Origin: Quercus robur
Taxonomy: Eukaryota > Streptophyta > Magnoliopsida > Fagales > Fagaceae
Length of the DNA stretch: 64,000 nt
Direction of reading: 5' to 3'
Assembly: GCF_932294415.1 (NCBI RefSeq)
Contig: NC_065536.1
Span: forward strand, 12,079,974 to 12,143,973
The notes under the pieces: generated by a model
Databases searched by the model: none
What the model was told of the DNA's origin: nothing
The model's input: only the letters and a program-made list of their open reading frames with translations
Shown here: positions 46,291 through 57,734 of the stretch, piece by piece
Position numbering within the stretch: position 1 is the stretch's first letter
How the letters are laid out: every line of letters starts with the position of its first letter
Position numbers and translations under genes: made by a program

Positions 46291-47818
46291 GGCTCAATTT
46301 ATTATTTTTATTAAAAGTTGAAATGGTTTAAGGCCTTTATCAAAATTGCTAAACATGGCAAATTCTACTAAAGAGCTTTTGACAGCCCAAAGAGTGTGAC
46401 AGGTAAAATTGAAATGCGTCTTCAAACTCTTCTATATAAATCTAAACCAACCACCTCTTAGGCATATTGCTACCTCTCGAGCACATAAGTGCTTGGGGTA
46501 TTATGAGGAGTAGGGTTTGAGTAGCAGTATTAGAACTTCTAACCCCAAAAAATTTATATAATAAAAAAAAAAGAAAAAAAAAACTCTTTTATATAAATCT
46601 TAGAAAAAAAAAATAAGAAATTCAATACAAGGTGATAAAGGTAAGATAGCTTTAAACTTATTAGACAATAGTCTCATCACAAGCACATGCAATAAGACTT
46701 TTTTTTTTTTTTTTTTTAGATTAGTGTCATAATTTTTTGAAGTGAGATAAAATTTGAGGAAATCAAAGGAAATGTTGAAAGAGATTCAAAAAAGTGAAAT
46801 TAGTAGAAAATTGCGGAAAAAAAAATACACAAACTTAAAAAACAATCATTTCAACAATGTAAAAGGAAACAAACCTTTTTGAAATTGGAGATGGTGATGA
46901 AGTGAGTAAAATATTAAGGCAATCCAAAAGTGTATGTAAAGAAACGTGTGAAATATATCTAAATAGAGATGGGGTGAACTAATTTTTAGAAAAAAGATAT
47001 GTGAAACGTAGTTATTGGCACTTTAAAATTGTTTCTAACCGTTTATAATTATTAAAAAAAAAAAAACAAGTTTTAATTAGTTAACCAAAACTTTTGGCCA
47101 ATTTATTTTGGTAATTAGGAAAAAAAAAAAAAAAAAAAACCCCATAAATTTTAGTATTAAAAAGGGAGATATAAAAGAGGCCAAAATTTAGGAATTTAAA
47201 TTTGAAATGTGGATAGGAGAAACATGGATGGAAAAACTATTTTTTCAAATTATCTAAAATTTTGGAGTTTTAAAATCAGTAATTTTACATATTTAACCCT
47301 ACAATTTAAACTTTCTAAACATGTGAATTTTATGATATTTTGAGCATTAAAAAGTAAGGATCCAATGAAGAAAAACCCTTAAATAGTAGTATAAATAATA
47401 AAATAACTCAAGTAATTAATAATTAGCCTCATCATATGTGCTACATGCATGATCATAGTTTTTTTTCCCCATTGTTTCAAGATAAGTAATTGTCTAGATG
47501 TGGAAAAGTTTAAAATTTTTGCATAGTTATAGCTATGTTAATATTTAATGTCATTTTAATAGTTAGAAATATTGACAAAAAAGAGAACAAAATGAAATTT
47601 TGCATAGTTATGTACCTTTTATTTTAATTTTTTAATGAAAAATTGAAAATACTTTTTTATTCTTAATTTCTGTTTTTTGAGAAAATCAAATTGATTAAAA
47701 TGCTAGTACTAGAAAATAACAATACAAAATTGGGGAAAATCTTGATTATAATTAATATAAATGTTGGGTCTAATTGCAATTTACCTAATTACACTGATAG
47801 CTCTTATCCTAGGAAAAC

Positions 47819-47841
47819 AGTATATATATATATATATATAA

Positions 47842-47869
<28 letters not shown>
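47819..47869. repeat. (TA)n(GA)n microsatellite, copy A
   Basis: About 10 TA units followed by about 14 GA units. The counterpart in copy B is at 51759-51822, with fewer TA and more GA units. Confidence 0.95.
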
Positions 47870-47872
<3 letters not shown>

Positions 47873-48149
47873 ATAATTCAATAGATAAAAGAGTAGAATT
47901 TAAATATTGAACGACTTTGTTTAAAATATAAGAAAAATGTCAATTCAACATTTCTACTGCAAGGTTTTATTTTTTTAATAAAAATTATTTTAATCTAACA
48001 TAAGCATGATTAGGCTATTAATACCGAGTATTGGGCCCACATTCAGCAAAAAAAATGTATTGGGCCCACCAATACATTTTTTAAAACATAATTCCCAATA
48101 GCCCCCTAAAAGCAAACAGAAACCTCATTACTTTTCTGGTTAAACTGGT

Positions 48150-48637
48150 GTCATGTCACCACCCAAACGGGCCAAACCCAAAGGTGCCACACTGCTCTTG
48201 CCTTGTGTTTTCCTTCCCAAATGAAATACTCACCACCCCTGCGCATTTCTAATGCTCTTTACTTGTTTTAGTGACACCAACCCAAAAACAAAAAAGACCC
48301 TATTGGCTTGAGTTTCAGAACCTCTCTGGTTAGTTTCGTCTCCTTAAAACTCTATCTCAGTGTTTGTGTGTTTTTTCTTAAAGAATTCATTGTCTATTGT
48401 TTGGTTTGGATTTCTTATAAGCTTGAGAATTGATTTCTGGGTTGTGCTTGAATTTCACGTGGGGATTTAATAAGAAGACCTTTGTGTTTGGCATGTAGTG
48501 TTTGCTACTGGGTCAATTTTACATTTTTTCTTCCAGTAATATTGGGTTGGTTGTGTTTCCCACCACTTTTTTGTATATGGGCATTTGAGAATTTTAAGGA
48601 ATAACACAATGCCTTGTTTGGTTTGGTGATTAAGGTA
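48150..48637 (+). promoter_or_regulatory. Duplicated promoter/5' leader candidate (copy A)
   Basis: Equivalent to 52100-52598, the nearest conserved leader-like sequence upstream of the plus-strand alpha-crystallin gene. It contains a CT-rich stretch ('CAGAACCTCTCTGGTTAG') and a T-rich run with 'AAGAATTCATTGTC'. A donor-like 'AAG|GTACAT' falls exactly at the duplication join. No clear TATA box. Promoter function is inferred from position only. Confidence 0.35.
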
Positions 48638-49617
48638 CATAGTTTGTTTGCACACCTGATGGGTTGACCTAGCCCATTATAATATTTTGCCAAAGGGATG
48701 CCTTGCTTTTTGAATGGCATAGTGAGAAAGTTGTAGATGAAAGTATTATGATCAACATTGATTTGAGAAGGAAAATCTGAATTATAGTTTAATTGAGGCC
48801 AAATTTCTTTCTTCTGAGATTTTTAGTGAGAAAATCTCGGGGTTGGAGAGATACCCAACTGGACTTTTTTCACAGGCCAAAATATAAAACACTAAAAAGC
48901 CAACAAAAATTACTGAAATTTAAGCAAGAAACTCAAGGGATGATATCTAAAATATTGTATATTAGTTTTACCCTTTTGAAAATACTTTCAATTCAATATA
49001 ACCCTTTTTTTTTTTTTTTATGTATATTATGCAACAAGTTCATGCATCTACCCTCTCACAGCATGTGAATTCCATTAGAAAAACAACATGAGGTGATTCC
49101 TGGACCCAATAGGAAAACAATATGTGGCGAAAAAAGTTGTTGAACCATCTTCACAATAAACGTCACGATTGGAAATTCGAGGTTGCATGCAATTACAAAA
49201 TTCCCTAACGGAAATGGGTGAAACTAATGGGAAATAAGGTCATCAAGTATCTTTATCCATAATCAGCGCAGACTATTAATATCATCAGGATGCTTGGTAG
49301 AAAGGATGGATGACCCCCAATTCAAAGGGGATTCTTAGAGGCTTAGAGCACATGAATATAATACATGAAACAGATTGACATTCACATAAATTTACCCTAG
49401 ACCATTATATATGCATGTTTCCGAACATTTTGTCCATGATTCCAACATCTTTGACATGCCCCATGATCAAATCATTTGTGTGGTTGCAATCTCAAAGGTC
49501 ATGTGGGAATCCTACAAATACTATCGGGCTGATGAATTTGAGAGGTATGAAAGACACGCCTAAAACACTTCTAGTTACAAGTAAGAAAAAATTTGTATTG
49601 CTAATTTAAGAAATCTA

Positions 49618-49851
49618 TTGATTTTGCTTGAAATGTTGGTACTTTTACTCTCTGATGCTGTGCGAGAGTTGAGTAATCCACCGGTGGCCATTTCTAATAT
49701 TGCATATGGGATCTGTCATAAATTACAAGTTTTTCGGTCTATGCAAATATTACATGTTAAGTGGGGAGGTAATAAACCAGTGCATATTTTAGCAAAATAT
49801 GTCATTAGGATTGGTAGTTTTATAACTTGGGTAAAAGAGAATCCATCTTAA
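49618..49851 (+). pseudogene. LINE-type RNase H relic, copy B
   Basis: Duplicate of 45683-45916 carried along by the tandem duplication; two residues differ. The same C-terminal motif is visible. Confidence 0.65.
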
Positions 49852-50109
49852 GTTGGCTCTGACTCAAGATATATTGAATTTATTTCCATCTTAATCAAGT
49901 TACTTGTCTTTTCATCAAAAAAGGAGAAGTTTTAGCCAATACCACAATGATGCCTATCTTGAGCGGTACAGTATTTACTCATGCAAGTTCTCATGAGTTA
50001 GTGCAAAACATGTGGTCATTAATCTTGTGCATCATCAATTAATATTATTATTAACTCTTTCTCTAAAAATTTGTTACACGTTGAGTGTTAATTTGAAAAT
50101 AAGAATGGA

Positions 50110-50240
50110 GGTTTAAGTCTTTTTTCTTATATTTTTATAATTTGATAGTTAGGGGAGAAGAGATTTAAACCATGAACATTTTTGTTTGAAACACCCAAAA
50201 ATGTCAATTGAGCTACAAAACTATTGGCTCAATTTATTAT
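50110..50240 (-). repeat. SINE-like repeat (family B) in duplication copy B
   Basis: Copy of 46165-46290, duplicated with its surroundings. Confidence 0.5.
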
Positions 50241-51758
50241 TTTTATTAAAAGTTGAAATGGTTTAAGGCCTTTATCAAAATTGCTAAACATGGCAAATTC
50301 TACTAAAGAGCTTTTGACAGCCCAAAGAGTGTGACAGGTAAAATTGAAATGCGTCTTCAAACTCTTCTATATAAATCTAAACCAACCACCTCTTAGGCAT
50401 ATTGCTACCTCTCGAGCACATAAGTGCTTGGGGTATTATGAGGAGTAGGGTTTGAGTAGCAGTATTAGAACTTCTAACCCCAAAAAATTTATATAATAAA
50501 AAAAAAAGAAAAAGAAAAACTCTTTTATATAAATCTTAGAAAACAAAAATAAGAAATTCAATACAAGGTGATAAAGGTAAGATAGCTTTAAACTTATTAG
50601 ACAATAGTCTCATCACAAGGACGTGCAATAAGACTCTTTTTTTTTTTTTTTTTTTGAGATTAGTGTCATAATTTTTTGAAGTGAGATAAAATTTGAGGAA
50701 ATCAAAGGAAATGTTGAAAGAGATTCAAAAAAGTGAAATTAGTAGAAAATTGCGGAAAAAAAAAAATACACAAACTTAAAAAACAATCATTTCAACAATG
50801 TAAAAGGAAACAAACCTTTTTGAAATTGGAGATGGTGATGAAGTGAGTAAAATATTAAGGCAATCCAAAAGTGTATGTAAAGAAACGTGTGAAATATATC
50901 TAAATAGAGATGGGGTGAACTAATTTTTAGAAAAAAGATATGTGAAACGTAGTTATTGGCACTTTAAAATTGTTTCTAACCGTTTATAATTATTAAAAAA
51001 AAAAAACAAGTTTTAATTAGTTAACCAAAACTTTTGGCCAATTTATTTTGGTAATTAGGAAAAAAAAAAAACCCCCATAAATTTTAGTATTAAAAAGGGA
51101 GATATAAAAGAGGCCAAAATTTAGGAATTTAAATTTGAAATGTGGATAGGAGAAACATGGATGGAAAAACTATTTTTTCAAATTATCTAAAATTTTGGAG
51201 TTTTAAAATCAGTAATTTTACGTATTTAACCCTACAATTTAAAGTTTCTAAACATGTGAATTTTATGATATTTTGAGCATTAAAAAGTAAGGATCCAATG
51301 AAGAAAAACCCTTAAATAGTAGTATAAATAATAAAATAACTCAAGTAATTAATAATTAGCCTCATCATATGTGCTACATGCATGATCATAGATTTTTTCC
51401 CCCCATTGTTTCAAGATAAGTAATTGTTTAGATGTGGAAAAGTTTAAAATTTTTGCATAGTTATAGCTATGTTAATATTTAATGTTATTTTAATAGTTAG
51501 AAATATTGATAAAAAAAAAAAAGAGAACAAAATGAAATTTTGCATAGTTATGTACCTTTTATTTTAATTTTTTTAATGAAAAATTGAAAATACTTTTTTA
51601 TTATTAATTTCTGTTTTTTGGAAAATCAAATTGAATAAAATGAGTACTAGACAATAACAATACAAAATTGGTGAAAATCTTGATTATAATTAATATAAAT
51701 GTTGGGTCTAAGTACAATTTACCTAATTACACTGATAGCTCTTATCCTAGGAAAACAG

Positions 51759-51822
<64 letters not shown>
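51759..51822. repeat. (TA)n(GA)n microsatellite, copy B
   Basis: About 6 TA units followed by about 25 GA units; expanded GA relative to copy A. Confidence 0.95.
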
Positions 51823-51826
<4 letters not shown>

Positions 51827-52099
51827 ATAATTCAATAGACAAAAGAGTAGAATTTAAATATTGAACGACTTTGTTTAAAATATAAGAAAAATGTCAATTC
51901 AACATTTCAACTCCAAGGTTTTATTTTTTTTAATAAATATTATTTTAATCTAACATAAGCATGATTAGGCTATTAATACCCAGTATTGGGCCCACCATTC
52001 AGCAAAAAATGTATTGGGCCCACCAATACATTTTTTAAAACATAATTCCCAATAGCCCCCTAAAAACAAACAGAAATCTCATTGCTTTTTTGGTTAAAC

Positions 52100-52598
52100 T
52101 GATGTCATGTCACCACCCAAACGGGCCAAACCCAAAGGTGCCACACTGCTCTTGCCTCTGTGTTTTCCTTCCCAAATGAAATACTCACCACCCCTGCGCA
52201 TTTCTAATGCTCTTTACTTGTTTTAGTGACACCAACCCAAAAACAAAAAAAAGATCCTATTGGCTTGAGTTTCAGAACCTCTCTCTGGTTAGTTTCTTCT
52301 CCTTAAACTCTTATCTCTCAATGTTTGTGTGTTTTTTCTTAAAGAATTCATTGTCTATTGTTTGGTTTGGATTTCTTATAAGCTTGAGAATTGATTTCTG
52401 GGTTGTGCTTGAATTTCACGTGGGGATTTAATAAGAAGACCTTTGTGTTTGGCATGTAGTGTTTGCTACTGGGTCAATTTTACTTTTTTTTCTGCCAGTA
52501 ATATTGGGTTGGTTGTGTTTCCCACCACTTTTTTGTATATGGGCATTTGAGAATTTTAAGGAATAACACATTGCCTTGTTTGGTTTGGTGATTAAGGT
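52100..52598 (+). promoter_or_regulatory. Candidate promoter/5' leader of the long alpha-crystallin gene (copy B)
   Basis: CT-rich leader-like sequence ('CAGAACCTCTCTCTGG') ends near a donor-like 'AAG|GTGAAC' at 52596. The coding exon at 56074 has a splice acceptor just before its start (TTTTTATGCAG, ending 56044), so an upstream non-coding exon must exist. This region is the best candidate, which would make the 5' UTR intron about 3.4 kb. Confidence 0.4.
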
Positions 52599-52599
52599 G

Positions 52600-55500
52600 A
52601 ACTATCCTTAATTGCATGTGTCTTTGGTTGCTGCATGTGTCCTGACTTAGTTATATATGCCTTTGATAGCATTTGGAATTAAATGGGTTTGTTTAATTTA
52701 CTTTGAGCTTGGCTTCTATTCTTGCAAGTTGAGATTTTGAGGAATGAATTTATTTCCATGTCGTGTAGTGATTAAGGTGGTGTTTCATTGAATGCAAGTT
52801 TGCATGTTTGATGTATGCTATATGGACTAGTCATTTTGTTTCTTTGTATTTGATTTCTATTTGAAGTATATATATCATAGTCATGAGAATTTTTCAACCT
52901 CAAAAAAAAAAAGAATGTTGATCTGTTTTGTTGTTTGTACACGCTGACAAAATCTTTCACTCGGTTAATTTTTCATTTTATGGTGGGTTTTGGATTAAAC
53001 TTTTTACATTTCTTATTCTTCTGCTAAATGTTTAAAATCTTGACATTATCCAAAGCAACCATCTCTGTACTCTTTTTCTCAAACTCACTGTGTTTTGATT
53101 GATTATCCAATACGTTGATCAAAATATGAACTTTTAGCTGAATATTCTAAATTTTGGACCATACTCTTCTAAACTTTGTCCAAGTTTTTGGATTCAGGGC
53201 TGAACTTTTACATGCCAATTACAATTACAGGATTCATCCAAGTTGACTGGATTTCTAAATTCCATGAATATATAAAGAAACAACATAATGTTTCGTAATC
53301 CATTTCAAATATTCAAAGTTGGGATTAAGTCTTGGTTGACTTGCCTTTTCGTTTTCCTTGATCATTCAGGCCATTTTACATACATGTTATAAAAGCAAGG
53401 TAATAATCCTGTCATCTTTCTTGAGTTGCTGTTTGGCAATGTTCACAAAATATTGTCAGAATCGAGCTCCAAATTCCCATGACAGAGATTAAGTTGGCAA
53501 ATCTTTTTCTGAAATAAACTCTAATATACAAGGCAAAGTGGTATAATTGTTAATTGTGTCATAGAAATTGTTATTTTTGCAATGAAATTGTAGATTACTC
53601 ATTAGTTTAATGAGGTTGAAAATCAATCATGGTCCACATTGTTTGTTGGTCCCTGCTAAAGTTTTTTATGTATCTAATGCCTGTCATTCTTGTGTGACAT
53701 GTTTCTGGCCCATGCAAAGTTTGTTAACGTACCTTCATAGGATTTTTAGTTTCAAGAAAAAGCGGATCCTGTCCAGCATGCTCATTTTGTCTATCATGTG
53801 AAGGCCCACAGAATTTTTTTTCCCCGCAAAATTAGTTGACTGATTTGTTTTCTTCTGTATTCTCTGAATTCTTGTTTATTCTTTGTATACCACTAGCCAA
53901 AAACCACAATTTGATGACAGCCTGTTAAATTTTTCTGCCTTAACGGTTAAACATATTTCCTGATTATTGTCAATAGGGCCATATTTTTTAAAAGCTTCCA
54001 GTTTAATTTGGGTTTCTGTAAAATTGCTGATAATGGGCTCTTTCATCATCAGCAGAAATCATTTTGAGTCTGAACAACACACACACACGCAAAGCCTTCT
54101 CAAGTGCCTACTATTGTTTGAATTATAGTAGATACAAAGCTACATCGTCTAATTTATATAGTTATCAGCATAGGCTGGCCCTAATCTATATTCCAATTCC
54201 AATAAAGTAAAAGAAGTGTTGTGAGCAGTTAAGAATGTAAAAAACCTTGACATACTGACATAATTGCCAATTTGGTCACATTGGGGTCATGGCCTGTATA
54301 TATTGGTTAGTTCATTTAGATGTATACCAAGTCATGTATTCTAGTATTTTTTTTTTTCCTTGAGGAATAACCCAAAATGTTTAACCAAATCAATTATTTA
54401 TTAAATATGGGCAGTGCAATACACACGATACACTAACAAATTTATTTATAACTGTAGTATGGTTTTACCTCCTCCAGTATGTGAAAATAAGTATCAGTAA
54501 ATAATTTCTTTTACAGTCTTCACAAAAAATGGTGAAAAGTAACTCTTCTCTCCTGAAATTGGAGGGCCTGAATTGATGAAAGAATTTTTGATACTGAAGA
54601 TAGTGATATGCATGTTTAATATACTGTTTATGAAATTCAACGTATAAAATCTGAAATTTATTGAATATTGTCAAATGATTTGGCAGTGCATATTTAAATG
54701 CCTTTTTTATTTGGATAGTTAAGCATATTATAATTGTCTTTGATCTGAATATTACTCTATAGTTGGAATTTTCCCCATTTTGTGTAGCTGCATGCCTTAA
54801 TCATCAATGGGTTTACGTTTTAAATGTCTTCTTAATTCAATCTGCATATTGCTGCAATTCACATAGAATTGATTTGTATTGTTAATAGCTAGCAATATTT
54901 TTCCCTCATGCTTGTGACGAATAACACTCCCAACTATAGGTAAACAAACTGAGCTCCTATTCCTTCTTTGTTGGACTGTTACTATCTTGATAAATCTGCA
55001 GCTACCAATTTCTTGTTTAGCAAAGTAGTAAGGTTGATTTTCCAACTAAGAAGAAGCACATTCTACAACAGCTTTACTCATTGAATATCTCCATATGATC
55101 TATGAACTTAAAATTCCTTTGATATACTTTCAAGACTTGCACCAGCTAAAACTACCCAAAGAGGTGTATTAGTTGTGTTTTTAAAGCAAGATACTCATAT
55201 TGTGTCCAAAACATCACAAATCCCTCTTTGATAGTGTTATCCAGATTCTTTCTAGCCATTTGTGATAACCATAGTGTAATTTCTTGATTGTAATTATTTC
55301 AAGAATATAACTAATGGATTTTAATATGTCAATTTTGTGGCAAATCTTCACTTAAAAGGGTGCTTCAAGGATAATTAGACCATATATTCTGGGTGCTATC
55401 CAGCACATCACATCTTCGTTCTGAAACCTTCTTTGGGAACATCTCAGTGTATTTCTGGACTGGTTCTACAAAGGGCGTGGCTTTTAGAACTTTGTTTAGA

Positions 55501-56040
55501 GTGTGGATGTTGATATGTGTTGGTTCAGAGCTAAAATTCACTCCCCTAGTAGTTGTTCTTTTCTTTAACAGTGTTTGGACTACTGGCCTGTGTCAAGATC
55601 TTAAAATGATTCTCTAAGATCAGCTGCACCTTCTTCCCCTTTTTCTCTGATAACCTATGAAAATATAAATTTGGTTTCCATTCTTTATGGTTTTGGACAA
55701 TGCAGCATGCTCTTTCTAACAAAGATATTAATCATTTGAAAGGGATTTTTATAGATTCCATAAAATATAGTACCCTTAAGTCATGGTATTGTGCATTACG
55801 TGCCCTCAAATGTTGCAGAGTTTACTATATAGGACAAAGAATTTAGTGAAGAATCTATCAAAAAAGAATTTAGTGAAGAACACAGGAGCGTCAATGCTAA
55901 ACTCTTTCTAGTAACTTTACTTGCATGTATTTCATCTCATCTATTGATGCTATGCTTTTTGTCAAACTCTTTTTTATAACTAAAAAATCATTGTGTCTTG
56001 TTGTCTTGTTCAATTCTAATAATCTTTGTGGCATTTTTAT
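52600..56040 (+). other. Unique sequence upstream of the long alpha-crystallin gene, probably its 5' UTR intron
   Basis: No open frame with a domain, no transposon ends recognised. The T-rich, AT-biased composition suits an intron, and it ends at the acceptor 'TTTTTATGCAG' (56034-56044). The exact donor is unknown. Confidence 0.45.
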
Positions 56041-56073
56041 GCAGACCTCTGATTTATAACATCACTAGTGGCA

Positions 56074-57734
56074 ATGGATGGCTCATCTCAGATTAGTGAA
56101 CCTATTACTTCTGGGGGATTAGAATCTAACAATGTACAAAGTCATATACTAGATGATAATCAGCTTTTCCTCTTGTACTTCATCATGGGTACTTACTTTG
56201 GCCCGGATCTCAAAGGGGAGAGGCTGCAAAAGTCAGTTTTGCAAAGAATAGCTGAGGGACTTCCTCCATATACTTCTGATCATCTATCTGGGACCCACAT
56301 GAAAACAGTGGAAGTAGAACGGGTGTACTATTATGTACTTAGGAAGGCTGCTGAATCTGTCGCCATAAAATTACCGTTGTTGTACCAGTTCTTTGAAGGA
56401 AATGTCCCTGCTCAGGGACAGGACCCTGCTGCCAATTACCCTCAATTTCCTGATCTCTTTCCTCTGCAATTGCATCCTCATTCAAGGTTCAAAAATCGAC
56501 ATAAAATCATTGAGAACATTGTATTTGTTAACAACCCAGAGATCGTTTACATTAAGCCAGAGGATATTGAAAGGTTTAAGAGGCTAACTGGGCTGGAGGA
56601 TTTTCTTTTGGATAGAGATGCAGCAAGGTTGCACACTTCTATATATGGTGCTGGTTTACATAATGCAGCAGTGCAGGAGGATGAGTCTAACAGAGAGTTG
56701 CCTTCCCCAAGTTCTTCCCGTGGTTCTCAGAAAACGAGACGCATAGATGATATCCTCAACCCACAGGATCATCAGCAACATTTCCATTTTGTGGCACCTA
56801 TCAGTAGTGTGCCATATAGTGGTAAACCTATGATGTATAGTTATATGGCTTCTTTGCCAACTAAAGATGATTCCAATCCCATGGAGAAAGTTGGTCCGGC
56901 TATGATTTTTCTTCCTTCTCACCCAACTAAAAAAGAGTGGACTAATATTGTAGCTGCTACCAAAAGTGGATTTGCATTGACTGGGAGTGCAGCCATGGGA
57001 CAGGTGGGACCAGTTATAGGACTCATGGACATTGGGGAATGTGACGACTCGTACCTCTTTCGTGTGTCTCTTCCAGGAGTGAAAAGAGATGAAAGTAAGT
57101 TACTAATTAGGACTAAAAAAATTACTTATGACAGTTGCTGTCCGTGGTAGCTGTAAAATGTCTTTAGGACTGATATTTTGTATCATGCATTCTAAATATA
57201 TGAAACTCCTCTTGTTTATTTTGCATTATATATTTTATAGATTTAGGATATCTTAAGGAATGGAATTTTAACTTCATGGCAGTGTATAGGAGAATGGCAC
57301 AACCCCCACCCCCCCAATCTTTCTGCTTTTATTTTTGGTGATGTCTTCGTTGTATTGATGACTGAAAGTGCTAACTTGACATCAAAATCATCCAGTGTTT
57401 CCCTATTGCTCTTATAGCCTCTTGTTTCACCCTGATGGGTCTTACTATCAATGATTGATATAATTTTTCTCTCACTGCAGGGGAATTTAGCTGTGAAGTT
57501 GAAATTGATGGCAAAGTATTGATACAAGGAGTGACAACGACTGGGGAGAAAACAGTGTACAGGTACTCCCAAGTGTTTGAAATGCAGACACAGAACCTCT
57601 GTCCACCTGGACACTTCTCCATATCATTTCAGCTGCCTGGTCCAGTTGATCCTCAACAGTTCTGTGGTAATTTTGGCACTGACGGGGTTCTTGAGGGAAT
57701 TGTGATGAAAGGGAGACATCAAAATGATCAATAA
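56074..57734 (+). CDS. Alpha-crystallin-domain (HSP20-like) protein, IDM3-like, long form
   Basis: Two coding exons, 56074-57094 and 57481-57734 (GAAA|GTAAGT and TCACTGCAG|GGG), encode 424 residues. I start at ATG 56074 (M-D-G-S-S-Q); a GTG two codons earlier is not a credible plant start. Residues ~25-110 form a conserved N-terminal region ('[19 protein letters not shown]', then '[16 protein letters not shown]'), followed by a low-complexity linker (~200-235). The rest aligns with the short paralogue: '[12 protein letters not shown]' (271-282), 'ALTGSAAMG', '[12 protein letters not shown]' (329-340), '[20 protein letters not shown]' (351-370), '[17 protein letters not shown]' (379-395). The alpha-crystallin domain covers ~315-416. 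The related Arabidopsis IDM3/IDM2 act in the nucleus with IDM1 and MBD7 to guide active DNA demethylation; this role is inferred by family. A non-coding first exon is implied upstream. Confidence 0.92.

Larger units (their letters stand above)
44787..48637. repeat. Tandem segmental duplication, copy A
   Basis: This 3851 bp segment begins 'CATAGTTTGTTTGCACACC' and ends 'GGTTTGGTGATTAAGGTA', abutting copy B. Copies differ by scattered substitutions, microsatellite length and a 66 bp stretch present only in copy B (about 48681-48746). The 64-residue frame at 45480-45674 is identical in both copies, and the one at 45683-45916 differs at two residues. The right end (about 48100-48637) matches the sequence directly upstream of the plus-strand alpha-crystallin gene. 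Confidence 0.95.
48638..52598. repeat. Tandem segmental duplication, copy B
   Basis: 3961 bp partner of 44787-48637, in direct orientation with no spacer. Beyond 52598 the sequence is unique and leads to the alpha-crystallin gene, so copy B holds the gene-proximal leader. The (AG)n tract here (51772-51822) is about twice as long as in copy A (47841-47869). Confidence 0.95.

Noticed and set aside
56068-56073. GTG upstream start for the long alpha-crystallin gene
   Set aside because: Plant nuclear genes rarely use GTG; an ATG follows two codons later at 56074, just after the splice acceptor.
56656-57622. Minus-strand frames within the long alpha-crystallin gene
   Set aside because: Antisense shadows of verified coding exons and their intron.
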